From an uncultured Dialister sp. (lineage in GTDB: Bacteria; Bacillota; Negativicutes; Veillonellales; Dialisteraceae), in contig NZ_CAAFRZ010000260.1 of the NCBI RefSeq assembly GCF_900765565.1, forward strand, positions 1 to 22,660: a stretch of DNA of 22,660 bases. Direction: 5' to 3'. Positions within the stretch are counted from its first letter, which is position 1. The number at the start of each line of letters is the position of its first letter. Below, piece by piece: positions 1 through 7,541 of the stretch. The notes under the pieces were generated by a model. The model was not told where the DNA came from and made no database searches. It worked only from the letters and a program-made list of their open reading frames with translations. The position numbers and the translations under genes are program-made.

Positions 1-2
1 AT

Positions 3-62
3 AGCGAGCTATTTAAGGAGAGTTATGACGAAGCAGTGCATAAAAATCCTTATGAAATCTGA
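3..62 (+). CDS. Possible 3' end of a gene cut by the window edge
   Basis: An open frame runs in from the left edge and stops at a TGA at 60-62. It gives 19 residues, SELFKESYDEAVHKNPYEI, whose composition looks like ordinary protein. Frame 1 is also open, to a TAA at 73-75, so the choice of frame rests only on residue composition. Nothing can be said about function. The remaining bases up to 153 contain no gene I can support. Confidence 0.25.
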   Translation, partial: SELFKESYDEAVHKNPYEI

Positions 63-153
63 CTCTGCGAATTAATCAGCGCTTCCCTTAGCAGGGATAT
101 CCTCTTCCCTGAAAGGAAAAGGAAAATCCCGAAAAATCTTTGGTTCTATCTTT

Positions 154-1083
154 TTATTTCTTATCCATGGTCTCCTGGATTTCCTTCAGGGAATGAATAT
201 CCACTTCGGAAATCAGTTTCTTGAACTGTTCCAGCTGGGCCTGCACATCCGGCGACAGCTTCGGGAACTGGGGATTGATCTTTCTCAGTGCATGCAGGGT
301 AATCAATGCCACCACGTACCGGGTATACCATTTGTTATCCGCCGGCACGATATACCAGGGCGAAATATCCTTGGAAGTCTTGGAAATCATTTCCTCATAG
401 AGCTTCTGGTACTGGTCCCAGTACTGCCGTTCATTGATATCGGACATGGAGAACTTCCAGTTCTTCTGCTGGTTGATGATGCGGTCCATGAGACGGCGCT
501 GCTGCTCTGCCTTCGACACATGGAGGAAAATCTTCACCATTTCAAAGCCATTCTGGTGCAGGTATTTTTCCCAGTTGTTGATCTGTTCATACCGTTCTTC
601 CCAAATGTCCTTGTGAATCAGGTCCTGGGGCAGCTGACCCTTATGGATCAGGTCGTGAATTCTGGTAACGATGACGTCTTCATACTGGGAACGGTTGAAA
701 ATACCGATGTCTCCCCGTTCCGGCAGGGCTTTATTGATACGCCACATGTAGTCGTGGTCCTTTTCCTCGGTGGTAGGCTGCTTGAAGGACACCACCTTCA
801 CGCCGCCGGGGTCCAGGTTGGCAAATACGTGGTTCACGGTGCCGTCCTTGCCGGCAGCATCCATGGCCTGCAGCACAATAATGAGGCCATAGGTATTCTG
901 GGCATAGAGCTTTTCCTGCAGGTCCTTCACCTTTTCAATGACCTCCGGGAAATAAAGGCTCTTTACCTTCGCTTTATCAATGGACACATCACACTTGGTA
1001 GGGAATTTCTTCAGGTTGATTTTTTCGCCCTCCTTGGCGCGATACCGATCAATATCTACTTTACCATCTTTAATTTCATCCAT
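154..1083 (-). CDS. PPK2-family polyphosphate kinase
   Basis: Predicted cytosolic enzyme of the PPK2 family, which transfers phosphate between polyphosphate and nucleotides. The 309-residue protein is the usual length for a one-domain PPK2. Its Walker A motif is AMDAAGKDGT at residues 73-82, followed by the family lid and Walker B block GDIGIFNRSQYED at about 124-136. Later blocks (KIFLHVSK, QQRRLMDR) are also typical. The start is set at 1083 because GGAGGT lies 6 nt upstream of that ATG; two earlier in-frame ATGs (1110, 1101) have no comparable site. It runs in the direction of replication fork movement, diverges from dciA, and appears to be a single-gene unit. Whether it prefers AMP, ADP or GDP (class I, II or III) cannot be told by eye. 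Confidence 0.93.
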   Translation of the reverse strand: MDEIKDGKVDIDRYRAKEGEKINLKKFPTKCDVSIDKAKVKSLYFPEVIEKVKDLQEKLYAQNTYGLIIVLQAMDAAGKDGTVNHVFANLDPGGVKVVSFKQPTTEEKDHDYMWRINKALPERGDIGIFNRSQYEDVIVTRIHDLIHKGQLPQDLIHKDIWEERYEQINNWEKYLHQNGFEMVKIFLHVSKAEQQRRLMDRIINQQKNWKFSMSDINERQYWDQYQKLYEEMISKTSKDISPWYIVPADNKWYTRYVVALITLHALRKINPQFPKLSPDVQAQLEQFKKLISEVDIHSLKEIQETMDKK

Positions 1084-1318
1084 AGAAAGACCTCCAATCA
1101 TGGAAACCACACTCTCCTTTTTCTATTATAAAATAGAGGCTGTATAAAGTTAAGACAAAGAAATTTTATAGGCGTTAAAAGAAAAAGTTGAAATCTCCGC
1201 GGCTATGCTGCTGGTTCTATCTGATTTCCGGAATCTGCCCCCTATGATATCTGACCCAGGAACTATTCCATTCCCTGTTATTGTATAATGAAAGTAAACG
1301 AAGAAAAGAGGCGTGACC

Positions 1319-2221
1319 ATGGACGAAGAAGACAAAAGGCCACAGGGGAAACGGTACCGCACCATGGATTCCATTGCCGGCGTATTTGCCCATTCCGATA
1401 TCAAAACGAAGCTTTTTGGACAGAAGGGCTTCCAGTTCTACCTGTTCCAGAAGCGGTGGAAAAACATGGTAGGAGACCTGATGGCCAGGGAATCCTATAT
1501 TTCCGGATGCAAGGGACCGGTCCTCTATGTGCAGGTCACGAACTCCACCTTCCTGCAGCAGCTCTACATGATGAAGGCAGACATCCTGAAGGAACTCTCC
1601 AAAGATGAAATAGGGAAATACTTCACGGACATCCGCTTCTTTGCGGGATCTCCCAGAAAAGAAAGCCATCCCTTTACCACGGTGGACCGGGTCAATGAAA
1701 CCATACAGAAAGAACACCACCGGTATTCTGTGGCCCTTTCCCAGGAAGAGGAACAGTGGATCCAAAATTGGGTGGCCCTCCACGTGGAAAGTGAGAAAAT
1801 CCGGCCCCAGTTCACCCAGATGATGGAGGAAGTGCTGAAAATCCGAAAGGGAGAAAAGGCCGAAGGCTACCATGAATGTGCCATCTGCGGCGCCCTCTGC
1901 CCGCCGGAGAACCGGATCTGCCCTGCCTGCCGGCGAAAGCTGGAAAAGGCAAGGAAAAACAAGGTCATCCTCATCCTGAAGGAAAATCCCCACTACACCT
2001 ACCAGGAGGTCCGGTCCATTATCCCCTGCGACTACAGCATGTATGAAGATGCCAGGGACACACTCATCCATCGGGCAAAGGAAAAGATTTTCCATAAGTA
2101 CAGTGCCGATGAGGAAAAGAAGAAGCTGCTGGCCCTCCTGCTCCACAGGCCCATCTCTTCCATCACAACGGAAGAGGCCAATGAAATGCTGAAAAAGCTG
2201 CCCCAGAAGAAATGGGACTGA
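1319..2221 (+). CDS. DciA-like (DUF721) protein with C-terminal zinc ribbon
   Basis: Probable replicative-helicase loader or operator of the DciA family, acting with DnaB at the origin. Residues about 15-110 match the DUF721 pattern: a basic helix with W47, then PVLYVQV and a conserved NSTFLQQL block. Residues 187-204 form a CxxC...CxxC zinc-ribbon-like motif (C187, C190, C201, C204, with an extra C194), followed by a basic helical tail. The product is 300 residues, longer than minimal DciA proteins. The start is the ATG at 1319, with AGAGG 7 nt upstream; the GTG at 1313 sits too close to that site. A TATAAT at 1284-1289 is a possible -10. The gene points toward recF, convergent and head-on to the leftward fork, unlike the usual co-linear order after recF. 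This suggests a local inversion. Confidence 0.8.
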   Translation: MDEEDKRPQGKRYRTMDSIAGVFAHSDIKTKLFGQKGFQFYLFQKRWKNMVGDLMARESYISGCKGPVLYVQVTNSTFLQQLYMMKADILKELSKDEIGKYFTDIRFFAGSPRKESHPFTTVDRVNETIQKEHHRYSVALSQEEEQWIQNWVALHVESEKIRPQFTQMMEEVLKIRKGEKAEGYHECAICGALCPPENRICPACRRKLEKARKNKVILILKENPHYTYQEVRSIIPCDYSMYEDARDTLIHRAKEKIFHKYSADEEKKKLLALLLHRPISSITTEEANEMLKKLPQKKWD

Positions 2222-2276
2222 AAAAAGCAGAGTTGAGATTTGAGATTTGAGAGTTGAGGCGGAGCGGCTGCGCCGC
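2222..2276. repeat. Heptad array (TTGAGAN family, 4 units) plus GC hairpin, copy 1
   Basis: Directly after the dciA stop lie four tandem 7-mers at 2231-2258: AGTTGAG, ATTTGAG, ATTTGAG, AGTTGAG. They are followed by the GC-rich inverted sequence AGCGGCTGCGCCGC. The same 5' lead (AAAAAGCAG) and the same GC tail recur at 2429-2476, where one heptad is missing. Confidence 0.9.
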
Positions 2277-2428
2277 TATGCTGTCTGGGGTTATCTGATT
2301 CTCGTCATTTCGACCAATGCCAGGGGAACCGGATTTGCAGGGAGTCTCAGGCAACTGAGAATCCAATGACACGCTTCCCTTCAGATGGCAGGTTTTCAGC
2401 AAAGCATTGTAGTTCTCAATTCTCCATT

Positions 2429-2476
2429 AAAAAGCAGAGTTGAGATTTGAGAGTTGAGTCGGAGCGGCTGCGCCGC
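2429..2476. repeat. Heptad array (TTGAGAN family, 3 units) plus GC hairpin, copy 2
   Basis: Direct repeat of 2222-2276. The lead is AAAAAGCAG, followed by three heptads at 2438-2458 and the same AGCGGCTGCGCCGC tail. Apart from point changes it is shorter than copy 1 by exactly 7 bp. The 150 bp between the copies hold no gene. They contain a CGTCATTTCGA block (about 2308-2318) that recurs inverted at about 3103-3114. Confidence 0.9.
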
Positions 2477-2532
2477 AGGTAAAAAGCGTTCAGCCAATCG
2501 CAGGTTCCCATTCTATAGGGAAATGTCTCTGT

Positions 2533-2548
2533 TGTTTCACGTGAAACA
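2533..2548. promoter_or_regulatory. parS chromosome-partition site
   Basis: TGTTTCACGTGAAACA is a perfect 16-bp palindrome identical to the Spo0J/ParB parS consensus of Firmicutes. ParB nucleates here to load SMC and segregate origins, and such sites cluster near oriC. It lies about 3.2 kb from the dnaA-dnaN gap, in non-coding DNA. No parA or parB gene is in the window. Confidence 0.96.
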
Positions 2549-2587
2549 AAAAACGCAGGAAATGATCATTCATTTCCTGCGTTTTTT
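2548..2587. terminator. Perfect 18-bp stem palindrome with A6/T6 flanks
   Basis: Arms 2548-2565 and 2570-2587 pair without mismatch around the loop TCAT. The stem runs from A6 through CGCAGGAAATGA, and its outer arms give a T6 tract on either strand, the form of a bidirectional intrinsic terminator. Its first base is the last base of parS. No gene ends close by: dciA stops 330 bp to the left and recF 680 bp to the right. It could shield parS from transcription coming from both sides. Confidence 0.85.
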
Positions 2588-2728
2588 CCATGCAGAAATT
2601 CCCGCCGCTTCCCGGCCGCTGCATGGTAGGACTTGGGACATCGTTTTCCGTGGAGAACAGGAGATGGCCGCAGAGCGGGTCTCCTGCCTCCGTAGAAATC
2701 CGGTGAACGGCTGCCGCTCATGATTTCT
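2588..2728. other. Cluster of three consecutive inverted repeats
   Basis: Three hairpins follow the parS palindrome in series: CCATGCAG/CTGCATGG (2588-2595 and 2619-2626); CAGGAGA/TCTCCTG (2658-2664 and 2680-2686) with CCGC/GCGG nested inside; and AGAAATC/GATTTCT (2694-2700 and 2722-2728). No convincing ORF covers them. The rest of the gap, 2729-2928, shows no gene. The cluster may be a structured RNA or a degraded repeat; the sequence alone does not decide. Confidence 0.5.
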
Positions 2729-2928
2729 GGCGGTTTTTGGCGGGAGTTTCTATTGTGTAGATATTTCGGTGCACCGGAGAAGCACAGCCTCTAGTGGAAA
2801 TCGCATATTCCTGTATCCCGCCCCTTAAGACCTGGCGCGCTGGCGAGAAGCAGGAAATCTTTCCGGGCCCTGCTGTGTTCCTCTGTCTCTATAGTCCGGA
2901 AAAAAGGGAAATTGTCCCGGAAAATCAG

Positions 2929-2977
2929 AATTGAGAATTGAGTTTTGAGAATTGAGGCGTAGCGGCTGCGCCGCCAA
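2929..2977. repeat. Heptad array (TTGAGAN family, 4 units) with GC tail
   Basis: Units AATTGAG, AATTGAG, TTTTGAG and AATTGAG occupy 2929-2956 and are followed by the tail AGCGGCTGCGCCGCC. It is the third copy in this orientation within the dciA-recF gap. Confidence 0.85.
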
Positions 2978-3128
2978 TTCCTCTCTTCACTCTTTTCTCT
3001 TCACTTTTATGATGCTCTGCATTCCCGAATACAAGAAAGATTTCTCCATTCCTCGAAGCTCTAGCGATTCTTATCTATACATTCATCTTGCATGCCGCCA
3101 TCGTTCGAAATGACGCAATTGGGAAATC

Positions 3129-3160
3129 AAAAAAGCGGCGCCATATGATTTGTGCGCCGC
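3129..3160 (-). terminator. Intrinsic terminator of the recF transcription unit
   Basis: On the minus strand GCGGCGC (3160-3154) and GCGCCGC (3141-3135) pair around a 12-nt loop, followed by TTTTTT and GATTT. It lies about 100 bp downstream of the recF stop and is the best-formed example of a hairpin that recurs at least seven more times in the window. Confidence 0.75.
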
Positions 3161-3170
3161 CACTGATTCT

Positions 3171-3206
3171 GTCTGACTTCTGCAGTCTGTCCGTCTGATG
3201 TCTTAT
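3171..3206. repeat. GTCTGAN heptad array
   Basis: Units GTCTGAC, TTCTGCA, GTCTGTC, one extra C, GTCTGAT, GTCTTAT. The array shares its extra-C slip and its final units with the array at 20576-20604. A third copy lies at 14716-14743. Confidence 0.75.
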
Positions 3207-3261
3207 GGCCCAAACGCATCCATGCTCATAGGCACGGATTTCTGCGGCAGAGCCGCTTGGC

Positions 3262-3282
3262 CTCAATTCTCAACTCTCAATT
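3262..3282. repeat. CTCAANT heptad array overlapping the recF 3' end
   Basis: Three units (CTCAATT, CTCAACT, CTCAATT) follow the GC-rich GCGGCAGAGCCGC. On the minus strand this array supplies the recF stop codon and its last few codons. Confidence 0.85.
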
Positions 3283-4354
3283 CTTTCTCTTTCCCCAGGT
3301 CCACCACTTTCCCTTCCACCTCAAAGGGCACTTCCGTACCGGTGACCAGGGTCTGGATTTCCTTGTCCATGAGGAAAGTCACCAGCGCCCTGCGGCGGTC
3401 CCTGTCCAGTTCACTGCCTATGTCGTCCAGGATAAGTACCGGGTATTCCCCCGTTTCCTGGCGGATAAATTCCATTTCCGACAGCTTCATGGAGAGGATG
3501 GCCGTCCGCTGCTGGCCCTGGGAACCGTAGGCGGAGATATCCATGCCATTCATGAGGAATGTCATGTCATCCCGGTGGGGGCCGATGGAGGTATGGCAGA
3601 ATCGGCTATCCTCTTCCCGGCGTTTCGACAGTTCTTCCATGTACCATTCCATATCCCACCGGGGGGTATCGCTGCCCTGCTGTTTATACCGGATTTCCAG
3701 CTTTTCCCGGCAATGGGTAAGGGTCTGCTCCATGTCCATGACAGTCTCATTCATGCGGGCTATGGTTTCCATCCGCTTCTTCACCATGTAGGCAGCGCCG
3801 GAGGCAATCTGCATGTCCCATATATCGAGATCCGGCTTTTTCCCGGTGGCCAGGGCATTTTTGAGGGCTCCGTTTCTCTGCTGCACCGCCCGGCTGTATC
3901 GGAGAAATTCCTCATAGTACCGGGGAGATACCTGGGAAATTTCCATGTCAAGGAAACGGCGTCTGAGCTGGGGAGCCCCTTTGATGAGCTGCAGCTCGTC
4001 CGGCGTAAAGAGGACCGTCCGAAAGAGACCCATCAGTTCTTTCCTGCGGATAGGGGTATCATTCAGGAAAATCTTTTTCCCCTGTCCCCTGGTCAGTTTG
4101 ATTTTGATGGCCTGCTCCACCTGGTGAACAGAAAAATTTACCAGGATTGTGCCTTCATCCTCTCCCACCTTGATGAGTTCCCCGTCATTGGACGTGCGGA
4201 AGGACTTCCCCACAGAACTGTAATACAGGGCTTCCAGGAGATTTGTCTTTCCCGAGCCATTGGGTCCAGTAAAGAAAGTGAGGGACGGTGACGGTTCCAC
4301 GGTATAGTCTTTAAAATTCCGTATCTGTATGAGACGGAAAGAAAGGCATTTCAT
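3263..4354 (-). CDS. recF: DNA replication and repair protein RecF
   Basis: SMC-like ATPase that acts with RecO and RecR to load RecA at gapped DNA. The 363-residue length is normal. Walker A is GPNGSGKT at residues 30-37, the ABC signature region is YGSQGQQRTAILSMKL, and Walker B is PVLILDDIGSELD. ATG at 4354 starts one base after the S4-gene stop, with GGAGAA inside the end of that gene as ribosome site, so the two are translationally adjacent. The order dnaN-S4-recF is the classical origin operon. Oddity: the last residues, ELRVEN, and the TGA stop are encoded by a heptad repeat array, so the original C-terminus was probably altered there. The intrinsic terminator at 3129-3160 likely ends the unit. 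Confidence 0.97.
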   Translation of the reverse strand: MKCLSFRLIQIRNFKDYTVEPSPSLTFFTGPNGSGKTNLLEALYYSSVGKSFRTSNDGELIKVGEDEGTILVNFSVHQVEQAIKIKLTRGQGKKIFLNDTPIRRKELMGLFRTVLFTPDELQLIKGAPQLRRRFLDMEISQVSPRYYEEFLRYSRAVQQRNGALKNALATGKKPDLDIWDMQIASGAAYMVKKRMETIARMNETVMDMEQTLTHCREKLEIRYKQQGSDTPRWDMEWYMEELSKRREEDSRFCHTSIGPHRDDMTFLMNGMDISAYGSQGQQRTAILSMKLSEMEFIRQETGEYPVLILDDIGSELDRDRRRALVTFLMDKEIQTLVTGTEVPFEVEGKVVDLGKEKELRVEN

Positions 4355-4355
4355 G

Positions 4356-4568
4356 TTATTCTCCGGTCATGCGGAATTCTGTGCCGTCGATGGAGAGGGT
4401 ATCCCCTTTCCTGATTTTCTTCCGCTTTTCGTGGACCTTCGTCCCATTCAGCAGAATGGTGTGGGAAGCGAGAAAGGCTCCCGTTTCACCACCGGATGAA
4501 ATATAGTCCAGTTTTTTCAGGAACTGGTCCAGCTGGATATAGTCTCCGTAAATTGCGATTTCCTTCAT
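4356..4568 (-). CDS. yaaA: S4-domain RNA-binding protein (YaaA/RlbA type)
   Basis: A 70-residue protein made almost entirely of one S4 RNA-binding fold: QLDQFLKKLDYISSGGETG, then the LNGTKVHEKRKKIRKGD block that contacts RNA. Small S4 proteins of this type sit between dnaN and recF in many Firmicutes and are thought to act in ribosome biogenesis. Its ATG (4568-4566) shares one base with the dnaN TGA, giving a TGATG junction that implies coupled translation. Its stop is one base before the recF start. Confidence 0.93.
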   Translation of the reverse strand: MKEIAIYGDYIQLDQFLKKLDYISSGGETGAFLASHTILLNGTKVHEKRKKIRKGDTLSIDGTEFRMTGE

Positions 4569-5683
4569 CAGTCTCTTCCTCTCATCGGTGTCATAATGTA
4601 GCGGTAGCTCTTGTCTTCTTCCTGTTCCACCAGCATGGGGCCTGCCTTCTGCAGGTGCAGGATCACGGTCTCCCCTTTGGAATGCTTCAGGATATCTTCG
4701 ATGTAGTTGCAGTTGAATGTGAGGCGCACCGGGCTTCCTTCCAGTTTCACCGGGATAGACGTATCGGAACGGCCGATATCCGGATCTTCTTCATAGATTT
4801 CCAGGGTGTCTTCTGTGAAATGGAAATTGATGGTCTGGTAGCTCATGTCCCTGGAAATGGGGCTGACAAACCGGACCGCTTCTTCGAAATCACTGCGGTT
4901 CACCACGGCGGTAGCATCGAAGCGATTTGGGATGATGCGATGGAAATCGGGGTACTGCCCATTGATGAGGCTGGCAATGAAGTAGGTTTCCCCAAAAGTG
5001 AAGGCTACATGGTTGTTGGACCAGGAAATCTCTACCGTATCTTCTTCCTTGTCCTGGGGCAGGAGTCTTGTCACATCAGACAGGATGCCGGAGGGAACGA
5101 TAAACCGTCCTGCTTCTGTGGCAGGTTCTGCCAGGGTCATATCCCGGCAGGCCAGGCGGTGGGTATTGGTGGCAGCCATGGTGAAAACGGAATCTTTAAT
5201 TTCAAAAAGGATACCGGAGAAAAGGGGCTTCTGTTTATCTGTAGCAGCGGCAAAGGTGACAAGGTTTGTGGTTTCCACGAAATCCCTGCACCGGATAACG
5301 CAGTGGTTCTTATGGTCCATTTCCTGGACATCCGGGAATTCCACCTGGTCCCTTGTGGGGAATTTGGAAATATAGGACCCTGCGGTAAAGGTGACTACAT
5401 TTTCATGTTCCCCTTTTTCCATGGTAATGGGGCCTGCAGGCATCATACGAATGGTACCCTGCAGCTGGGGTGCTGCAATCACAGCAATGCCGTCTTCTTC
5501 TATGTCTGCAGCACAGGATGTTTTGATACCGATGCTGTAGTCATTGGCCTGAATGAGAATTTTTCCCTGGACTGCGGAGATGAAGAAACCATTATTGGTG
5601 TTGGATGTAACTTTTGCCTGTGCTGCCCGCTGTACGCGGTCCAGTGCATCACAGAGCTCGGATTTTTCGAAAATGACTTTCAT
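4568..5683 (-). CDS. dnaN: DNA polymerase III beta subunit (sliding clamp)
   Basis: Ring-shaped processivity clamp that tethers DNA polymerase III to DNA. The 371-residue length is standard, and the sequence runs through the three similar clamp domains from MKVIFEKSEL to a C-terminus ending near YRYIMTPMRGRD. The start is taken at 5683 because AAAGGAG lies 5 nt upstream of that ATG. The open frame continues 20 codons further upstream, but that extension (YYCDYYYILL) is the DnaA-trio and AT-rich origin DNA, not protein. It follows dnaA after a 247-bp gap holding part of the origin, and is overlapped by the S4 gene. Confidence 0.97.
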   Translation of the reverse strand: MKVIFEKSELCDALDRVQRAAQAKVTSNTNNGFFISAVQGKILIQANDYSIGIKTSCAADIEEDGIAVIAAPQLQGTIRMMPAGPITMEKGEHENVVTFTAGSYISKFPTRDQVEFPDVQEMDHKNHCVIRCRDFVETTNLVTFAAATDKQKPLFSGILFEIKDSVFTMAATNTHRLACRDMTLAEPATEAGRFIVPSGILSDVTRLLPQDKEEDTVEISWSNNHVAFTFGETYFIASLINGQYPDFHRIIPNRFDATAVVNRSDFEEAVRFVSPISRDMSYQTINFHFTEDTLEIYEEDPDIGRSDTSIPVKLEGSPVRLTFNCNYIEDILKHSKGETVILHLQKAGPMLVEQEEDKSYRYIMTPMRGRD

Positions 5684-5700
5684 GGCAGCTCCTTTAAAAA

Positions 5701-5743
5701 TGACGATGATTAATAAAATATAGTAGTAGTCGCAGTAGTACAC
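5701..5743 (-). other. Origin unwinding region: AT-rich stretch and DnaA-trio repeats
   Basis: In the dnaA-to-dnaN direction the strand reads TACTACTGCGACTACTACTA followed by an AT-rich run, immediately after a DnaA-box cluster. Trinucleotide TAC (3'-ATG) series beside boxes, between dnaA and dnaN, is the layout of the Bacillus subtilis basal unwinding system. The trios occupy about 5720-5740 and the AT-rich part about 5705-5721. It partly overlaps the open frame upstream of the dnaN start. Confidence 0.7.
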
Positions 5744-5917
5744 TGTGAAAAAGTGAATAACTTTGTGAAAAGCTCGATTTTCTCGAATCCTGTGATTTGT
5801 CAGAAAGGGGTGAATATCTTTTTTTTCTATTCACAGATTTCACAGTTTTTCCCAGGTCCCCTGTTGTTCACAGGATGGAAACAGGATATCGGACAGGGAA
5901 AGCCTTTCTTATTCACA
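5744..5917. other. DnaA-box cluster between dnaA and dnaN
   Basis: Boxes fitting TTWTNCACA: TTTTTCACA on the minus strand (5744-5752) and TTATTCACA on the plus strand (5909-5917). Near matches are TTATTCACT (5752-5760, minus), CTTTTCACA (5764-5772, minus), CTATTCACA (5827-5835) and TTGTTCACA (5864-5872). This organism seems to favour TTATTCACA over the E. coli form TTATCCACA. Confidence 0.8.
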
Positions 5918-5930
5918 TGGGTTTTACCCT

Positions 5931-7517
5931 TTACCGGGAATGGAGCATCTTTTTGATGGCTTCAATGGATGCCTTGGTCTGGGGATCGTTTTCTATGTCG
6001 TTTTCTACCCGTTCGCAGGCATAAAGGACAGTGGAGTGATCCTTCCGCTTGAAGCAGTCCCGAAGGGTGGGATAGGATTCGTGCAGCTCATTCCGGCAGA
6101 GGTACATGGCAATCTGCCGGGGGATGACGATTTTCTTGGGCCGTCCATTACCGAGAAGCTTTTCTTTTTTTACCCCATAGTATTTGCAGACCGTGTCGAT
6201 GATGAAATCCACCGTCAGTTCCTGCCCGCTGTCAATGGGAATCTGGTCCTTCAGCGCTTCCCTGGCAAAGGGAAGGGTAATGGGCTCCTTCTTGATATGG
6301 GAGAAGGTGACCAGTTTGTTGAAAGCCCCTTCCAGTTCACGGACATTGGTATTGATGTGGCTGGCAATGTAGTCCACCACGTCCTTCGGCAGGGTGATGC
6401 CCATTTTTTCTGCCCGCTTCTGCAGGATAATGCAGCAGATTTCATAGTCCGGCGGTGAAATGGGGGCCACCAGGCCGCTGGAAAAACGGCTCTGCAGACG
6501 GTCTTCCAGTTTGTCGATATCCGATGGCGTGCGATCACTGGTCATGATGATGTATTTCTTCTTGTCGAAGAGTTCATTGAAGGTATTGAAGATTTCCATC
6601 TTCGTGGAATCCCTGGACCCGAAGAACTGCACATCATCGATGAGAAGGAAATCCAGGTTCCTGTACTTGGCCCGGAACTTCGGCATGGTGTGGTTCTGGA
6701 TGGCATCGATGAGTTCGTTGGTGAATGTCTCACTGGATACGAAAAGCACCGAAAGGCTGGGCTTATATTTATGTATATAATTGCAGATGGCATGAAGAAG
6801 ATGGGTCTTGCCCAATCCGGAGGGTCCATAAATAAAGAGAGGATTCATCTTCTGGTCCGCCTGGTCCGGATGGGTGGCGGTCTGGGCTACGGCGTAGGCG
6901 GCCTGGTAGGCGATTTCGTTGCAGTTGCCGTGGACGAAGGTCTCGAAGGTATATTCCTCATTCACCGGATTCGGCTGGAATGTTTTCTTCGTCTCGCCCT
7001 TCGGCGCACTATCGAAGAGCGATGGTTCGTGAAGCTCCTCGTAGTTCCGGATATCCGGAAGGACTACCTCGTCTGCTGTCTTTGGCTTCAGGTTGGAAAA
7101 ATCAGGAGGCGCCACTTCCTGGGGAAATGGATCCTCCGCCGGTTCATTTTCCGGAAGCGGTGCCGGTTCCGGGGTTTCCGGAGAAACATGGGGAGTATCC
7201 GGGAAAGGGGCAGCCTGCGTCGGTGCCTGTTTTGCGGGGGCTGATGGTTCCGGCATGGCCGGGGAAGATCCCTCGCTCTCCGGCGGCCGGATTTCTACAC
7301 GGATATCCTTTCCCGTGAGTGTCCTGATGATCTGTTCCAGTTTGCTTTTGTACACATTGTCAATCCACCGCACCAGGTAAGGCCGGGAGGGAGAGATGAC
7401 CAGTGTGCTGTCTGACAGGGAAATGGGAAATACATCGTAAGAAAACATCTTGTAATACTGATGGTCGTTCTTGTCGATATATTCCAGTATCCTGTCCCAT
7501 AGTAAAAAGAAATCCAT
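5931..7517 (-). CDS. dnaA: Chromosomal replication initiator DnaA
   Basis: AAA+ initiator that binds DnaA boxes and melts oriC. The 528 residues are longer than the common 440-470. Domain I (about 1-78) starts MDFFLLWDRIL. Domain II (about 79-175) is an expanded Pro/Ala/Glu-rich linker that accounts for the extra length. Domain III has Walker A GPSGLGKTHL at 231-240 and Walker B LLIDDVQF at 291-298, with sensor and arginine-finger blocks RLQSRFSSGL. Domain IV ends with the DNA-binding signature RDCFKRKDHSTV. ATG at 7517 has AAGGAG 5 nt upstream. DnaA boxes occur on both sides of the gene, so autoregulation is likely. Confidence 0.98.
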   Translation of the reverse strand: MDFFLLWDRILEYIDKNDHQYYKMFSYDVFPISLSDSTLVISPSRPYLVRWIDNVYKSKLEQIIRTLTGKDIRVEIRPPESEGSSPAMPEPSAPAKQAPTQAAPFPDTPHVSPETPEPAPLPENEPAEDPFPQEVAPPDFSNLKPKTADEVVLPDIRNYEELHEPSLFDSAPKGETKKTFQPNPVNEEYTFETFVHGNCNEIAYQAAYAVAQTATHPDQADQKMNPLFIYGPSGLGKTHLLHAICNYIHKYKPSLSVLFVSSETFTNELIDAIQNHTMPKFRAKYRNLDFLLIDDVQFFGSRDSTKMEIFNTFNELFDKKKYIIMTSDRTPSDIDKLEDRLQSRFSSGLVAPISPPDYEICCIILQKRAEKMGITLPKDVVDYIASHINTNVRELEGAFNKLVTFSHIKKEPITLPFAREALKDQIPIDSGQELTVDFIIDTVCKYYGVKKEKLLGNGRPKKIVIPRQIAMYLCRNELHESYPTLRDCFKRKDHSTVLYACERVENDIENDPQTKASIEAIKKMLHSR

Positions 7518-7541
7518 AATGACTCCTTCGATTGAATAACC

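Noticed and set aside
193..1131. 312-residue plus-strand ORF
   Set aside because: It is antisense to the PPK2 gene, whose motifs and ribosome site are clear. The long frame is a by-product of codon usage.
2454..2723. 89-residue plus-strand ORF with an FHVK-type motif
   Set aside because: The motif is simply the translated parS palindrome; the frame begins in a repeat, crosses the terminator-like palindrome and has no ribosome site.
2222..3262. tRNA or rRNA genes in the long origin-proximal gap
   Set aside because: No cloverleaf with a TTCRANNC arm or rRNA-conserved segment was found by eye.
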